Source of the DNA: Steroidobacter denitrificans
GTDB lineage: Bacteria > Pseudomonadota > Gammaproteobacteria > Steroidobacterales > Steroidobacteraceae
Direction: 5' to 3'
Length of the DNA stretch: 64,000 nucleotides
Assembly: GCF_001579945.1 (NCBI RefSeq)
Contig: NZ_CP011971.1
Span: 1,700,001-1,764,000, forward strand
Part shown: positions 47,535 to 55,942 of the stretch, piece after piece
How the letters are laid out: every line of letters starts with the position of its first letter
Position numbering within the stretch: position 1 is the stretch's first letter
Program-made: the position numbers and the translations under genes
Notes under the pieces: generated by a model
Database searches by the model: none
Told to the model about the DNA's origin: nothing
What the model saw: only the letters and a program-made list of their open reading frames with translations

Positions 47535-47694
47535 CTCGAGCGTGCGGCGCTCAAGGCACTGCCATGCCATGCCTTCAAGGCGGAAGGGTGGAAAGAGGCG
47601 ACCCCGCATGCCGAGAGCTACGTGCACGTCGAGACGATGTACTACAGCGCCCCGCATGTCCATCGACACAAGCGTCTGCGCCAGCGTTGATTTT
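47535..47694 (+). pseudogene. IS21-family istA internal fragment
   Basis: LERAALKALPCHAFKAEGWK and YYSAPHVHRHKRLRQR match the middle of IstA (compare ERAALKALPTAEYDGGEWKE and YYSAPHIHRHKTLRI in the intact element at 30981-32540). The sequence is divergent, so it comes from a different IS21 element. Only about 52 codons remain. Confidence 0.8.
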
Positions 47695-47901
47695 ATTAAG
47701 AATTGGTTTCGCCTCCCTCCGGCTGCGGACAATGCGATTAGTCATCGAGTGATGAGCGATCCAACCGGTTCGAACAGCGCTGAAGACACACTAGCCATGT
47801 CGATAGCGTCAGTGAGCGTCATCCCGTTCGAGATGGCCTATTGCAAGGCAGTGATCGATGCTTCTGGATCTTTGGCTTCGATATCAATAATTCCATCACG
47901 A
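47695..47901. other. Unassigned sequence between fragments
   Basis: No recognised gene. One frame on the - strand is partly open but has stops, and resembles none of the families identified nearby. Confidence 0.5.
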
Positions 47902-48305
47902 TCAGATAACCATGATCTCTCGCGACGCACCCCTCACGTCCTTCAGTCCCGCCAACGCGACGCTTGTGTCGAGTTCGTAGCAGATGATGTCAAGCGCCTT
48001 GCGGACCCCAGCCTCGCCGCCGACGCCGAGCCCATACAGTTGGGCGCGACCCGGCAGGCAGCCCTACCTGCCATAGGCAAGCACCTTGAGAAGGTCCTGT
48101 CCCGAGCGCACTTCGCGGTCCAGGAAAACCTCGCCACGGTCACCCATGCCTTCTACAACGCTGGGTAGGACCGAAATAGTCGATGCGGCGCCGTCCAACT
48201 GGTTGCCGCCGTGATTGGAGACGCTCACTGCGTCGGCACCATGATCCATAGCGAGGCGGCCATCTTCACGGCTGTTGATGCCTTTGACGATGAGCTTAGT
48301 CGGCC
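47902..48305 (-). pseudogene. FMN-dependent alpha-hydroxy-acid dehydrogenase, C-terminal remnant
   Basis: LIVKGINSREDGRLAMDHGA, DAVSVSNHGGNQLDGAASTI, SVLPSVVE, EVFLDREVRSGQDLLKVLA and LYGLGVGGEAGVRKALDII are the conserved C-terminal blocks of L-lactate/glycolate oxidase-type enzymes. SNHGGxQLDG holds the substrate His and Arg-side loop. An in-frame TAG interrupts it at LAYGR-stop-GC. The N-terminal two thirds are missing. Confidence 0.82.
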
Positions 48306-48310
48306 AGACA

Positions 48311-48630
48311 CTATGAACTCATTCCAGGTCCTTCCAGGTGCTCGACCTCAATCTCGTCATGCGCTTCCTTCTCCTCCTTGGCCTTCTCCAAGGCTCGCAC
48401 CTGCTGCTCGGTCAGGACCAGTCCGTCCTGCGCCACCCGCGCTGAGAGCGCCTTGCGCCGCTAGATCTCTACCAGCGCCGCCTCACCGCCGTTCTCGTGC
48501 AACTCCTTGAATCGCTAGAAACTGTCCCAGCGGAAACCCATCACTTGCAGGCCTGCAAGACACTGCCCAGGATCTCGGCCGACTTCAGCAGTCCTAGCTT
48601 GTTCTTGATAACCTTGTGCTCTTGCATCAT
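48311..48630 (-). pseudogene. IS481-family transposase remnant
   Basis: MMQEHKVIKNKLGLLKSAEI begins the helix-turn-helix of IS481-type transposases. A stop follows QACK; RFKELHENGGEAALVEI continues after further disruption, and LTEQQVRALEKAKEEKEAHD is the conserved tail region. The DDE core between these is deleted. Confidence 0.78.
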
Positions 48631-48835
48631 CTGACATCTCCTACGTATTAGGACGCACCGGCAGCAGAGATAACCTATACTGCCATTTACGAAGCGGCAC
48701 ATGATTAGGTCCTTTTATTTTTTCGATCGCATGGGCTCCACGATAATTCGAGCCAGACCTACCCCGCTCGGTCGATGTGCGATCATATCTATATATCGGC
48801 CTGTCGGCCGTCATCTATCTGGTCGAGGAGAAATC
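48631..48835. other. Intergenic, 205 bases
   Basis: AT-richer spacer with TTTTATTTTTTCG near 48713. No gene is supported. Confidence 0.5.
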
Positions 48836-49033
48836 ATGCACCACGATAGCGTGAGTTCGTAGCAGTCGATTCATTCGAGTGAAGTCAACCGGATGGCCAT
48901 CGCTTACTCCGAGCGCCTCGAACAGGCGCGTGTCGACTGGAAGGCTGGACGCATGAAACTACCCGATCTCGACGATCAGGAATTCATTCCGCTGCCGCCT
49001 GAACCAGGTGCGGCACCAGAACCGATGTCGTGA
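48836..49033 (+). pseudogene. Small ORF with an in-frame amber codon
   Basis: AGGAG lies 7 bases before ATG 48836 (MHHDSVSS). TAG follows at codon 9, then the frame is open to MAIAYSERLEQARVDWKAGR and EFIPLPPEPGAAPEPMS. Either the gene starts at ATG 48893 (46 aa) or it is nonsense-mutated. Product unrecognised; the tail is acidic and Pro-rich. Confidence 0.4.
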
Positions 49034-49123
49034 ACGGATGCACGATACGCCCTCGGGCGCACGTCCATTGCGCCTGTATTCTTCTATAAAAAGTCTGGTG
49101 TTGAACCCATTTGCTGCGGGCTG

Positions 49124-49468
49124 CTATTCACGCAAGGTCCGGCAATTGCCGCAGGTCGTTGCATAGGGAACGATCCGCAGGCGTTCTGCGTCGATCGGCG
49201 CATCGCAATTTTCGCAGATTCCATAGTCCCCCTGCGCCAGGCGCAGCAGAGCATGGTCGATGGCGGTGATTTCCGTGACGGCGGCAGTGCCGATCGCTTC
49301 AAGCGTTGCGTCGTTCTGAGTCTGAATCGCCTGATCCGAGAAGTCCTGCACCAGCGGTTCGTTGCCTCGGGCAAGATCGAAGCCGACACGCTGCGTCCGG
49401 GTTGCCAGCTCCTTTCGGCGCTGTAGTAGCGCTGCGCGTACTTCCTCGAGTGATGACGCCTGCGTCAT
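49124..49468 (-). CDS. DksA/TraR-type zinc-finger protein
   Basis: The 114-aa protein has a coiled-coil N-terminal half and the C-terminal zinc finger CENCDAPI...TTCGNC (CxxC-17-CxxC). It is of the short DksA/YbiI type that can bind RNA polymerase with ppGpp. GAGGAG lies 7 bases before ATG 49468. Confidence 0.87.
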   Translation of the reverse strand: MTQASSLEEVRAALLQRRKELATRTQRVGFDLARGNEPLVQDFSDQAIQTQNDATLEAIGTAAVTEITAIDHALLRLAQGDYGICENCDAPIDAERLRIVPYATTCGNCRTLRE

Positions 49469-49557
49469 TGCATCGCTCCTCGTGCCCGGTCGGGCCATCC
49501 CAATCCATGAAAATCAGTCATGTTCGTCGACGCACGTTCCGGGTTGATTCCGATTGG

Positions 49558-50010
49558 TTAGATTTTTCGTGTGCGCCACTCGCGCTGCTGTTGATGTCGA
49601 ATCGATCCGGAGACATCGGCCAGCAGCCCGGCGATGACCTCTATGGCATCGTCGACGGAGATGATGCCAACGAGTGCACCTTGGGAATCCACCACGGGAA
49701 CGCGGCGAATACCCGCCAGGCGCAGGCCCTGTAGCAATTCACCCAGATCATCTTCCTCCCGTGCGATCATGGGCTCTCGCGTCATGATATCCCCCACCGT
49801 CAGCGCTGCAGGATCCACGTTCTTGGCCAGCACCTGCAAGACGATATCGCGATCGGTCAGTACCCCCACCGGCTCCCTGACGGTCTGTCCAGGAACCACT
49901 ACGATGAGGAAACCGACATGGTGATCGCGCATCATATGCGCTGCCGCCGTAAGATCGGCGTCCGAGTCGATCGTGATGACCGCCCGGCTGCAATACTCAC
50001 CGACTTTCAT
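49558..50010 (-). CDS. CBS-domain protein
   Basis: The 150-aa protein consists of two CBS repeats (AAHMMRDHHVGFLIVV...PVGVLTDRDIVL and LLQGLRLAGIRRVPVVD...LVGIISVDDAI) that bind adenine nucleotides as a sensor module. Stand-alone CBS pairs often act as stress or energy sensors. Confidence 0.85.
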   Translation of the reverse strand: MKVGEYCSRAVITIDSDADLTAAAHMMRDHHVGFLIVVVPGQTVREPVGVLTDRDIVLQVLAKNVDPAALTVGDIMTREPMIAREEDDLGELLQGLRLAGIRRVPVVDSQGALVGIISVDDAIEVIAGLLADVSGSIRHQQQREWRTRKI

Positions 50011-50152
50011 GATGACTCAGGCTCCGTTGGCGAGATGGAGACACTCGATTGAAGGCATTCTTTACTTTGAAATTCATGCCAACAATGCGGGGAAGAACGT
50101 AGCTTTTAAGGGATTCAGCCGCCTTGCAGCGATTACGGATCTTGCGGTCCGC

Positions 50153-50737
50153 TCAGTATCCTTTGCGTCCGAGGATTCGCACCTCCTGCAGCCTTTGTTC
50201 GCGTTTCTCCGCCGGCAGCGTGCCGATGCTGCCGATGAGGGTGGCTCGCGTACGTCTGAATCCCACGAAACGAAGAATGCTGCGCAGGGCCCGCAGGCTG
50301 TGCGCCCTGAAGTACCAGCGATAGACGAATACCGGCATCCCCATGGTGACGATGATGCGTGCGCTCTTGCCGGTGAGGAACTTGACCGGCGCACGCCCGG
50401 GCGTCTCGGTACTGAAGGCGAATCCTGGACGAAGCGTTTGCTCCAGCAGCGCTTTCAGCGCGGCAGGCGGAGACATCAGCCATAGTGGAAACAGCAGCAC
50501 GACATGATCGGCCCAGTCAAAGGCATGCTGTACTTGGCGCACCGCCTCGGAAGGTTCACCCCGTTCATAGTCGGCCTGCGTGCGCAGCAGCGAAAATTCG
50601 ATATCCGCGAGGCGGATCGTCAATATATCGTGTCCAACCTGCGCCGCGCCGGCATGATAAGCTTTGGCGAGCGCATGAATGTAGCGCTCCTCGTCTGCAT
50701 CGGGGTGCCCATCGAGAATCAGGATATTCCGGGTCAT
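50153..50737 (-). CDS. NAD(P)H:quinone reductase-like flavoprotein
   Basis: The 194-aa flavodoxin-fold protein begins MTRNILILDGHPDADEERYI. The flavin site regions are FPLWLMSPPAALKALLEQT and GFAFSTE. It is of the KefF/MdaB/WrbA-neighbour type that binds FMN or FAD and reduces quinones with two electrons. Confidence 0.83.
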   Translation of the reverse strand: MTRNILILDGHPDADEERYIHALAKAYHAGAAQVGHDILTIRLADIEFSLLRTQADYERGEPSEAVRQVQHAFDWADHVVLLFPLWLMSPPAALKALLEQTLRPGFAFSTETPGRAPVKFLTGKSARIIVTMGMPVFVYRWYFRAHSLRALRSILRFVGFRRTRATLIGSIGTLPAEKREQRLQEVRILGRKGY

Positions 50738-50856
50738 CGTGTTTCCATGACTGTCTATCGGGCGACTGTTTTATCGGGGCTGTTCATGGGGCAATACAGT
50801 ATTCTCGCGACTTCCCGGCCAACTCCTCCTCTATGCTACCGCATGGGCAAAAGACT

Positions 50857-51477
50857 ATGAATCGGCATCTCCCACTGATCGCAATGCTTTCCTTGGCCTT
50901 GCCGCTGGTTGCCTGCCGGCAGGCGGATAACCATGCCAACGAGCCTCTTGCGACGCATCAAAACGATACCGCAGCGCCGGACTTCAGACATCATGATGAT
51001 GCCCATGATGAAGACCACGATGTTCATGCCCATGGAGATGCTCATGAGCATGAGCATGAGCATGCATTGACTCATGATGCATTGACTCATGGCGAACAGG
51101 CGCATGAGCATGGCATGCCTCCGCAACTCGCTGAAGGACAGTCATGGGCAACCGATGCGCCACTGCGCGCGGCCATGATGCGTATCCACACCGCGGTCGC
51201 AACGAATATGCCGGGCTACCGGCAGGGAACACTTCAGCCTGCCGATGCACAGACGCTGGCAAGCGCGATCGAAACCGATATCGCCTACATGGTGGCCAAC
51301 TGTAAACTCGAGCCCGAGCCGGATGCCGCATTGCATGGACTGATCGCTCGCATGATGGCTGCGGCAACCGTCCTGAAGGCCGAACCGATGTCCGAGACGG
51401 GACTGCCTCAGGTCGTATCGGCCCTGAGCGAGTATGGAGCGACATTCGATCATCCGGATTGGAAGCCCATTCCATAG
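50857..51477 (+). CDS. His-rich lipoprotein (DnrO-like)
   Basis: The 206-aa protein has a lipoprotein signal (MNRHLPLIAMLSLALPLVAC, lipobox LVAC) and is exported to the periplasmic face. A His/Asp/Glu-rich stretch (HDDAHDEDHDVHAHGDAHEH) probably binds metal. The C-terminal part is helical. It resembles the DnrO protein found near denitrification and Hg/Cu genes. ATG 50857 is chosen over ATG 50833 because the signal peptide starts there. Confidence 0.72.
   Translation: MNRHLPLIAMLSLALPLVACRQADNHANEPLATHQNDTAAPDFRHHDDAHDEDHDVHAHGDAHEHEHEHALTHDALTHGEQAHEHGMPPQLAEGQSWATDAPLRAAMMRIHTAVATNMPGYRQGTLQPADAQTLASAIETDIAYMVANCKLEPEPDAALHGLIARMMAAATVLKAEPMSETGLPQVVSALSEYGATFDHPDWKPIP
51043..51091 (+). 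repeat. Short tandem repeats in the His-rich gene
   Basis: CATGAG occurs three times in tandem (51043-51060), followed by two copies of ATGCATTGACTCATG (51062-51076, 51077-51091). These repeats encode the HEHEHE and HALTHDALTHG segments and suggest slippage-driven length change of the metal-binding tract. Confidence 0.85.
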
Positions 51478-51532
51478 CTACCGAATCGTGGGCGCCCATG
51501 TCCCACGTGCCGGCTCTTGAACCCGGACGGGT

Positions 51533-52540
51533 ATGAAGGTGTTCATGTCCGACACGAAGTCCCTATGTATGCGGCTGCATCAGCCCGGTACGCCGCTGGT
51601 GCCGGAAACCCGCGAGTTGCCATATCCCGGTCCCTCTCAGGTTCTTCTCAAGGTGCGAGCCTGCGGCGTGTGCCGTACAGACCTGCATGTGGTGGACGGT
51701 GAATTGCCCGGAATCTCTCTGCCCATCATCCCCGGTCATGAAATCGTCGGCGAAGTCGTCGAGAGCGGCCTGGGCGTACGCTGGCCCCGCGGCACCCGCC
51801 TGGGAGTACCCTGGCTCGGTCTGACCTGCGGTCAATGTGCGTTTTGCATGACCGGACAGGAAAACCTGTGCGATGCGGCTCGATTCACCGGCTATCAGCT
51901 CGATGGCGGGTATGCCGAGCATGTCCTGGCGGATGCGCGTTATTGTTTCGAACTGCCCGAGGCGTTCGATGATGCTCATGCTGCGCCGCTGCTGTGCGCC
52001 GGGCTTATCGGCTATCGTTCCCTGCAAATGACCGGATCGGCGCAGCGCATCGGTCTGTATGGCTTCGGCGCCGCTGCACATATCGTGGCGCAGATCGCCC
52101 GTTGGCAAGGCCGGCAAATCCATGCCTTCACCCGGCCCGGGGACACGCGGGCACAAGCGTTCGCCTCCAGCCTGGGGGCATCCTGGGTGGGTGGGAGCGA
52201 TCGCTCGCCGCCGGTCGCCTTGGATGCGGCGATCATTTTTGCACCGGTCGGCTCGCTGGTTCCTGCCGCCTTGCAGGCGGTGCGCAAGGGGGGCGTCGTC
52301 GTCTGCGGCGGCATCCATATGAGCGATATCCCCGCGTTCCCCTACTCCCTGCTGTGGGGAGAGCGAGTCGTTCGATCCGTGGCCAATCTTACGCGCCGCG
52401 ATGCAGAAGAATTTTTGCCTCTAGCCGTCCAGGCTGGTGTCGAGACCGAGATCGAGCGCTTCGCACTGCGCGAGGCCAACACTGCGCTGGAACAGCTTCG
52501 CGCCGGCCGGCTGACGGGCGCCGCGGTGCTGATTCCCTGA
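51533..52540 (+). CDS. Zinc-dependent alcohol dehydrogenase (AdhA type)
   Basis: The 335-aa MDR alcohol dehydrogenase has catalytic-zinc Cys in ACGVCRTDLH, PGHEIVGEV, the structural-zinc cluster CGQCAFCMTGQENLC and GYQLDGGYAEH. It reduces or oxidises short-chain or aromatic alcohols and aldehydes. ATG 51545 with AAGG 5 bases upstream is an alternative start. Confidence 0.88.
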   Translation: MKVFMSDTKSLCMRLHQPGTPLVPETRELPYPGPSQVLLKVRACGVCRTDLHVVDGELPGISLPIIPGHEIVGEVVESGLGVRWPRGTRLGVPWLGLTCGQCAFCMTGQENLCDAARFTGYQLDGGYAEHVLADARYCFELPEAFDDAHAAPLLCAGLIGYRSLQMTGSAQRIGLYGFGAAAHIVAQIARWQGRQIHAFTRPGDTRAQAFASSLGASWVGGSDRSPPVALDAAIIFAPVGSLVPAALQAVRKGGVVVCGGIHMSDIPAFPYSLLWGERVVRSVANLTRRDAEEFLPLAVQAGVETEIERFALREANTALEQLRAGRLTGAAVLIP

Positions 52541-52569
52541 CGGCTTGTTTCTTGACGGCTTGTTTCTTG
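52540..52569. repeat. Two-copy 15-base direct repeat
   Basis: ACGGCTTGTTTCTTG occurs twice in tandem at 52540-52554 and 52555-52569, directly after the alcohol dehydrogenase stop. Confidence 0.85.
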
Positions 52570-52659
52570 ACGCCGCACCGGCCGCGATCGATCCGGCGGC
52601 GCGCGGCAGCCCGATCGATACCGCGCTCGCCGGATAAACGTCCGGATCGGTTGACCCGA

Positions 52660-53208
52660 TCAAATCCAGGTCGTGATACCGTCCTCGGGTGCCGTCACCA
52701 AGGGTCCCGGAGTCTCGATCGCGCCCAGATGCAAAAAGGCCACGATATGATCCTCCGGCGCCAGGCCCAGCACCTGCTTCACACCCGCATCGTGAGCCGC
52801 CGGACCCGTTTTCCACATGGCTCCCAGACCCATTGCATGAGCGGTCAGCAACATATTCTGTACGGCGGCGCTCACGGCACACACCTGCTCGATCTCCGGC
52901 ACCCTGGTCTTGGTGATTTTTGCAGCAACTACGATGATCAGCGGTGTGTGCAACAGCCTGGTCCGTTCGGTCTCGAGCCGCTCCGGGGCGATGTCGGGGT
53001 TTTTCTCGCGCAGCAGCTGCACCACCGCATCACCGAACTTGGCCCGCCCCTGTTCCTCCAGCACCACGAAACGCCAGGGGCGCAGGCGGCCATGATCCGG
53101 CGCGCGAATGCCGGCCCGAATGATCTGCTCGACCTGCGCACGCGTCGGCGCCGGGGCCTTTAGTTTGAAAGCAGACGTTCGGGATTCAATTGCAGTCGGA
53201 AGATCCAT
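52660..53208 (-). CDS. Nitroreductase-family FMN protein
   Basis: The 182-aa protein has RAGIRAPDHGRLRPWRFVVL at the FMN-binding N-terminus and MLLTAHAMGLGAMWKTG near the C-terminus. It is of the YdjA type, reducing nitro compounds or quinones with NAD(P)H. Substrate unknown. Confidence 0.87.
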   Translation of the reverse strand: MDLPTAIESRTSAFKLKAPAPTRAQVEQIIRAGIRAPDHGRLRPWRFVVLEEQGRAKFGDAVVQLLREKNPDIAPERLETERTRLLHTPLIIVVAAKITKTRVPEIEQVCAVSAAVQNMLLTAHAMGLGAMWKTGPAAHDAGVKQVLGLAPEDHIVAFLHLGAIETPGPLVTAPEDGITTWI

Positions 53209-53241
53209 TATTTACCTCGAAATTCAACGGTCATCTCTAGA

Positions 53242-54129
53242 CTAGAGCCTGCGCACCTGCATTGCCAGGTGCAGCCGGTCGCCACGCGTGGTGCACATCG
53301 AAATATCCACTCCATCGTCAGTCGACCAGATTCTCGCCAGTGCTTGCGATGGAATATAGACAGGCAGCTTGAATTGAGTATCGATTTGCATGGGTGCCTG
53401 CGGCAACTGCGCCGCGGCGGCCGACAAGCATCGGCCCAGCGACCACATACCATGGGCAACCGCCTGTTTGAAGCCGAATACTTTTGCCATGCGCGTCGTA
53501 AGGTGGATGGGATTGACGTCTCCGGAGACGCGAGCGTAGCGCCAGCCGATTTTTTTCGGCACTTCCAGGACCGTCGTGCTGACGCCCGATGACGGATGCA
53601 TCGAGCGTTCGATCACCGGACGCTTGCTGCCCTCCTTCGGCACCGCCTCGCCACGAGCGAACATGGTACTGATCTCCTCCCATACCACCTCGCCATCCTG
53701 CTCATAACGCGTCGTGAAATCGTATTCCTGCCCGAAATCGGTCAGCCGTATCGTGTCGAAGAATATGCTCAGGCGCAGCGGCCGATGCAGTTCGATTTCG
53801 CGCATGACCCGGATCGTATTGCGCAGGTGAATGAGTCCAAGCACCTTGACCGGAAAGTCCTTGGCGATGAACAGTTGCATGTGCATGGGCATGGCCACGA
53901 CATGCAAATACGCCGCTGGCAAGCCTGCCGAAGGAGGTACAGCACAAAGTTCACAATAGCGGGCGAGATGGGCGGCGGACAGCTTGACCTGCTGTGCCTC
54001 CAGTTCGATCGGGCGGGTTCCGGAGTGAGCCAGCGCTCGATAAGGCTTGCTGCCCAGCATGACGCGAGCATAGGCCGGCACCGTCGAAGGCAGACCGGAG
54101 AAAGAAATCCTGGTGGGAGCAGGCGTCAA
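53242..54129 (-). CDS. MaoC-like hotdog-fold dehydratase
   Basis: The 295-aa protein has two hotdog-type halves; the C-terminal half carries YARVSGDVNPIHL and FGFKQAVAHGMW, the hydratase-2 signature with catalytic Asp and His. It is a probable (R)-enoyl-CoA hydratase in lipid or polyketide metabolism. Confidence 0.82.
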   Translation of the reverse strand: MTPAPTRISFSGLPSTVPAYARVMLGSKPYRALAHSGTRPIELEAQQVKLSAAHLARYCELCAVPPSAGLPAAYLHVVAMPMHMQLFIAKDFPVKVLGLIHLRNTIRVMREIELHRPLRLSIFFDTIRLTDFGQEYDFTTRYEQDGEVVWEEISTMFARGEAVPKEGSKRPVIERSMHPSSGVSTTVLEVPKKIGWRYARVSGDVNPIHLTTRMAKVFGFKQAVAHGMWSLGRCLSAAAAQLPQAPMQIDTQFKLPVYIPSQALARIWSTDDGVDISMCTTRGDRLHLAMQVRRL

Positions 54130-54149
54130 GTGCAGATCTTCCTAATGAT

Positions 54150-54860
54150 TCAAGGAACGGCGTCGAGCTGCTGGTCCAGACTTTGAATCTGCCGCTCGAT
54201 CACGCCACGCAGTTCATCCGGCGGATTCTGCGCCAATAGTCTTTGCAGCCGGTCGCGGCCCAGGCGCAATTCGTCGGCCTGCAGCGCGGCGATACTCCCA
54301 TACCACAGAGCCTTGGGATGATCCGGGGCCAGTCGCAGCGCCTCTTCGAACAAGACACGCGCACGATTCGCCAACGTAGTCTCGTCGCTCAATACCAGGG
54401 CTTCACCCAGACCGACCAATGCTTCCACATTGCGGCCCTGGGAAAGTTCATAGGCGCGTTGATAGGCATCGACGGCGCGCCGATAGTGTCCCATACCGGT
54501 ATGCGAGCGTCCCAGCAACAACCAGCCCTGTATGTCCGAGGGATTCTGCGCTAATTTTTGTTCCAGTTGCTGCAGCAGATCATCCATTTTTGCAGTGTGC
54601 TGCTCAGCCTCCTGTACACCGCGCCAGTCCCATTGGCTCAAAGAGGCATACATGAGGATGGCGAGTATCGGCAGCAGCCCGACCACGATCCCCGCGATCA
54701 AACGCTCGTGAGCCGGCGGCGTCCCAACCGTTGCATCGGAGGAGGCTGCAGATGCCGCCGCCGCCGCCGGGGCGGCCGCCGATGGACGCCAGAGCGGTAC
54801 CAGGAGCCACAGTGCAGCCGCCGTCAGCATCGCGGCACAAGCCAGAATGAACCCGGTCAC
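54150..54860 (-). CDS. ccmI: Cytochrome c maturation TPR protein
   Basis: The 236-aa apocytochrome chaperone has two membrane segments (ILACAAMLTAAALWLLVPL; LIAGIVVGLLPILAILMYAS) and a TPR-containing C-terminal domain (GWLLLGRSHTGMGHYRRAVD). GTG 54860 overlaps the ccmH stop by 4 bases. It holds apocytochrome c for CcmF/CcmH. Last gene of the ccm operon. Confidence 0.85.
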   Translation of the reverse strand: MTGFILACAAMLTAAALWLLVPLWRPSAAAPAAAAASAASSDATVGTPPAHERLIAGIVVGLLPILAILMYASLSQWDWRGVQEAEQHTAKMDDLLQQLEQKLAQNPSDIQGWLLLGRSHTGMGHYRRAVDAYQRAYELSQGRNVEALVGLGEALVLSDETTLANRARVLFEEALRLAPDHPKALWYGSIAALQADELRLGRDRLQRLLAQNPPDELRGVIERQIQSLDQQLDAVP

Positions 54861-55333
54861 GATGCACCCAGGCCGGGATCGGAGGGATCCGTGTCGGGCA
54901 ATCGGGACTTGCGTACGATCACTGCAACCGCCGCCGCTGCGCCGCCGAACAGCAGCAGGAACGGTGCGCCCCATAGCAGCCAGGTGCGCGGCACCAGCGG
55001 CGGCTTGTACAACACGTAGTCTCCATATCGATCCGTCATGTACTGGAGGATCTGGAGATCGCTTTGGCCGGCCGCCATCAGCTCCCGCAACTGCCGACGC
55101 AGGTCGGTCGCCAGCGGCGCGTTGGAATCGGCGATCGTTTCGCTGCGGCACACCAGGCAGCGCAACTCTCGCGCCAGGCGCTCGTAGCGGGCCTGCAGAG
55201 CTGGATCCTGAAATGCCGGCGCCTCGTCGATGGCGTATGCCGGGCTCAGCGCCAAGGTCATGCCGACGATCATTAGACACGCCGTCAGACAGACCATCCA
55301 CGGGCGCATCGAAGCGCACTGAAATGTCTTCAT
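54857..55333 (-). CDS. ccmH: Cytochrome c maturation protein H
   Basis: The 158-aa membrane-anchored thioredox protein has a signal sequence and the active-site motif LRCLVCRSETIADSNA (Cys59, Cys62). It reduces apocytochrome CxxCH disulfides. Start overlaps the ccmG stop by 4 bases; ATG 55309 is an alternative. Confidence 0.92.
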   Translation of the reverse strand: MKTFQCASMRPWMVCLTACLMIVGMTLALSPAYAIDEAPAFQDPALQARYERLARELRCLVCRSETIADSNAPLATDLRRQLRELMAAGQSDLQILQYMTDRYGDYVLYKPPLVPRTWLLWGAPFLLLFGGAAAAVAVIVRKSRLPDTDPSDPGLGAS

Positions 55334-55905
55334 GGATTCGCCACCCCACCAGCGGGGCGCCCGGAACGAATCAGCGGCATGAAGTCGCGCTCCCAGATCT
55401 GCAGGTCCAGTGGTCCGATCTGCTTGTGAATGATCCGGCCGGTCGCATCGACCAGGAAGGTTTCCGGTGCGCCGTAGACGCCCCAGTCGATCGCGACGCG
55501 TCCCTCATCATCAAAGGCGGAGGCGATATAGGGATCGCCCAGAGTCTGCAGCCAATGCAGCGCCGCCTCGCGCTCATCCTTCCAATTCAATCCCAGGATA
55601 GGAATTTCTGCGCGCCGCGCGAGTTCGACCAAGGTCCCATGCTCTTGCCGGCAGCCTACGCACCAGCTTCCCCAGACGTTCAGGATGTACATCCGCCCCG
55701 CCAGTTCGCGATTGGCGATCATTCGGGCAGGATCTTCCAGGCTCGGCAGTTCGAACTGCGGTGCCGGCTTGCCGATCAGCGGCGAGGGCAAGGTCTGCAT
55801 GTCCCGGCCCAGACTCAGATAAAAGAACACAATCAACCCCAGCAGGGCTGCCACCGGCAACAGATAGCGCCACAGGCCGCGCGGGGGATTCGGCGTCGAA
55901 ATCAT
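55330..55905 (-). CDS. ccmG: Thioredoxin-like protein CcmG/DsbE
   Basis: The 191-aa periplasmic thioredoxin has a membrane anchor (YLLPVAALLGLIVFFYL) and active site WGSWCVGC (Cys82, Cys85). It passes electrons to CcmH and apocytochrome c. Confidence 0.93.
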   Translation of the reverse strand: MISTPNPPRGLWRYLLPVAALLGLIVFFYLSLGRDMQTLPSPLIGKPAPQFELPSLEDPARMIANRELAGRMYILNVWGSWCVGCRQEHGTLVELARRAEIPILGLNWKDEREAALHWLQTLGDPYIASAFDDEGRVAIDWGVYGAPETFLVDATGRIIHKQIGPLDLQIWERDFMPLIRSGRPAGGVANP

Positions 55906-55942
55906 CGTTGTTCGTGCATCATTCGTACTGGGCGTGCCCTTT

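Noticed and set aside
52540-52569. Two 15-base repeats after the alcohol dehydrogenase as a regulatory site.
   Set aside because: A simple tandem duplication at the stop codon with no promoter or palindrome; kept only as a repeat feature.
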